Below, piece after piece: positions 31,078 through 32,029 of a stretch of 32,029 bases of DNA; within the stretch, counting starts at the first letter, position 1; every line of letters begins with the position of its first letter. The DNA lies in assembly GCA_902478715.1 (NCBI GenBank), contig CABSMC010000025.1, forward strand, positions 1 through 32,029, given 5' to 3'. The notes beneath the pieces are model-generated. The model was not told where the DNA came from. It searched no databases and saw only the letters and a program-made list of their open reading frames with translations. The stretch is from an uncultured Adlercreutzia sp. Its GTDB lineage: Bacteria; Actinomycetota; Coriobacteriia; Coriobacteriales; Eggerthellaceae. The translations under genes and the position numbers were made by a program.

Positions 31078-31704
31078 GTGCAGTACGGGTTCCATTTCAA
31101 CGGGCTGCGGTGTACTGGGTGCAAGACCTGCATGCTCGCCTGCAAAGATTTCCGCGACCTCCCCTCCTCCATCGCCTTCCGCCAGGTGTACGAGTACGGC
31201 GGCGGCTCGTGGCGGCGCGAGGCCGACGGCACGCTGTCCCAGAACACCTTTTGCTATTACGTGTCGGTGGCCTGCAACCATTGCGGCAGCCCTGCCTGTG
31301 TGCGCGTGTGTCCCACCGGGGCCATGCACAAAGACGAGCGCGGGCTCGTGTCGGTAGATGCGGCCCGCTGCATCGGCTGCGGCTACTGCGCCCTGTCGTG
31401 CCCCTACCGGGCCCCAAAGGTCGATCGCGAGGCTGGTCGCTCGGTTAAGTGCGACGGGTGCACCGAGCGCGCGGCCGCAGGTCGGATGCCCGTGTGCGTG
31501 GAAGCGTGCCCCTTGCGCGCGTTGGACTTCGGCCCCATCGATGAGCTGCGCGAGCGCTACGGAGACGCGGCCGATCTGCCGCCTTTGCCCGACGCGGTGG
31601 CCACCGCTCCGAACCTGGTGCTGACGCCGCCCGCCTGCTTTGAGGCCGACGCGGAACGGGTGCGCGCGGAGGGCCGGGTTCAAAATATCCGGGAAATTGT
31701 GTGA
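31078..31704 (+). CDS. Second DmsB-type 4Fe-4S protein (paralog of the upstream subunit)
   Basis: This 208-aa ferredoxin-like protein is closely similar to the DmsB-type subunit at 30234 (QYGFHFNGLRCTGCKTC, VYEYGGGSW, CPLRALDFGPIDELR). The GTG start at 31078 is set by GAAGGGGG 5 nt upstream and makes the N-terminus match the paralog; a longer reading from ATG 31039 adds residues with no counterpart. Cys groups are 12/15/18/22, 66/69/74/78, 98/101/104/108 and 125/128/140/144. No catalytic subunit of its own is seen upstream, but a TorD-like chaperone begins 88 nt later, so its partner may lie beyond the window. It is more G/C-biased in codon use than the neighbouring DmsAB genes. Confidence 0.88.
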   Translation: MQYGFHFNGLRCTGCKTCMLACKDFRDLPSSIAFRQVYEYGGGSWRREADGTLSQNTFCYYVSVACNHCGSPACVRVCPTGAMHKDERGLVSVDAARCIGCGYCALSCPYRAPKVDREAGRSVKCDGCTERAAAGRMPVCVEACPLRALDFGPIDELRERYGDAADLPPLPDAVATAPNLVLTPPACFEADAERVRAEGRVQNIREIV

Positions 31705-31792
31705 GGCTCACCGGCCTTTTCTCATGGGACATCGAAGGAAGATGGCGCCTCGATCCGATAGGAGATAGGCGCATAAGGCAGAGAGGACGATT

Positions 31793-32029
31793 ATGGTCGA
31801 GCAGGCTACGCCAATCAATCAAGTCGTGACGGAGTCCGAGTTGGCGGGAATTGTTGCCGACGAGGTTGTGGAAAGCGACGACACGATAGCCGCCGTGGCT
31901 TTTGCCGGGGCGAGTTTGGCCCCGTTCTTCCTGAATGACCCGCGCACGGGCGACGCTGCCGACGCTTTCGCGGCCATGGCCGAGCTTGATGTGGAAGCTG
32001 CGGCCGCCGAATGGCCCTTCGTGGAAGAG
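31793..32029 (+). CDS. TorD/DmsD-family molybdoenzyme chaperone (5' part, cut by window end)
   Basis: An open frame of 79 codons runs from ATG 31793 (AGAGGA upstream) to the last base of the window without a stop. It is too short and too near the edge for longer analysis, but the segment SLAPFFLNDPRTGDAADAF and the run AELDVEAAAAEWPF resemble the N-terminal helices of TorD/DmsD-type chaperones found beside molybdoenzymes in Eggerthellaceae. Such chaperones bind the Tat signal and help cofactor insertion before export. Position after two DmsB genes supports this. The family call is tentative because the conserved C-terminal helices are not in view. Confidence 0.6.
   Translation, partial: MVEQATPINQVVTESELAGIVADEVVESDDTIAAVAFAGASLAPFFLNDPRTGDAADAFAAMAELDVEAAAAEWPFVEE

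Overview
The window looks like a chromosomal stretch from an anaerobic, high-GC actinobacterium of the class Coriobacteriia, family Eggerthellaceae (Eggerthella, Gordonibacter, Adlercreutzia or a relative). The grounds are three Tat-exported molybdopterin (DMSO reductase family) oxidoreductases in 32 kb, each with its own ferredoxin-like subunit; a LuxR-type regulator with a large multi-membrane-span N-terminus next to one of them; strong G/C third-position bias; and AGGAGG-type ribosome sites with some GTG and TTG starts. The assignment rests on gene content and is an inference, because no rRNA or other marker is present.

Layout. (1) 132-3733: a three-gene operon for a PhsA/PsrA-like molybdoenzyme (predicted Cys Mo ligand), a four-cluster Fe-S subunit and an NrfD-type membrane anchor. 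(2) 3928-6992, minus strand: a MoxR-type AAA+ ATPase and a VWA (MIDAS) protein with a degenerate metallopeptidase-like motif. (3) 7297-12755: a cytosolic leucine-rich-repeat protein, a zinc-type macrodomain ADP-ribosyl hydrolase, a GNAT acetyltransferase, and an AAA-ATPase-like gene whose C-terminal nuclease domain appears to be lost through an out-of-frame deletion. (4) 12930-14495: a 14-span DHA2 drug exporter behind two palindromic operator-like sites.

(5) 14682-24013 is the most unusual region. A two-component system, whose kinase carries a heme-c-type CxxCH motif in its extracytoplasmic sensor, is divergent from a second molybdoenzyme plus Fe-S subunit. After a terminator-like hairpin, the same strand continues with an FtsX-type ABC permease, its ATPase, a Tat-exported beta-propeller lipoprotein and a DUF4418 membrane protein, all tightly coupled. 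The extracytoplasmic parts of these proteins carry paired cysteines. My reading is a respiratory enzyme together with a dedicated metal, heme or thiol-handling ABC module under redox or heme-dependent control. That functional link is inferred from gene order.

(6) 24187-25571: a likely toxin-antitoxin-like pair (DUF3990 ADP-ribosyltransferase-fold protein plus an XRE-type regulator) with a perfect 10-bp inverted repeat over the promoter -10 region. (7) 25637-32029: a membrane LuxR regulator divergent from a DmsA-like enzyme (predicted Ser Mo ligand), its DmsB, a second free-standing DmsB paralog and the start of a TorD/DmsD-type chaperone cut by the window edge.

Several intergenic regions hold long perfect or near-perfect inverted repeats (7038-7187, 14522-14577, 24065-24164) that may be genome-wide palindromic elements. 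No rRNA, tRNA, CRISPR array, transposase or phage gene was seen.
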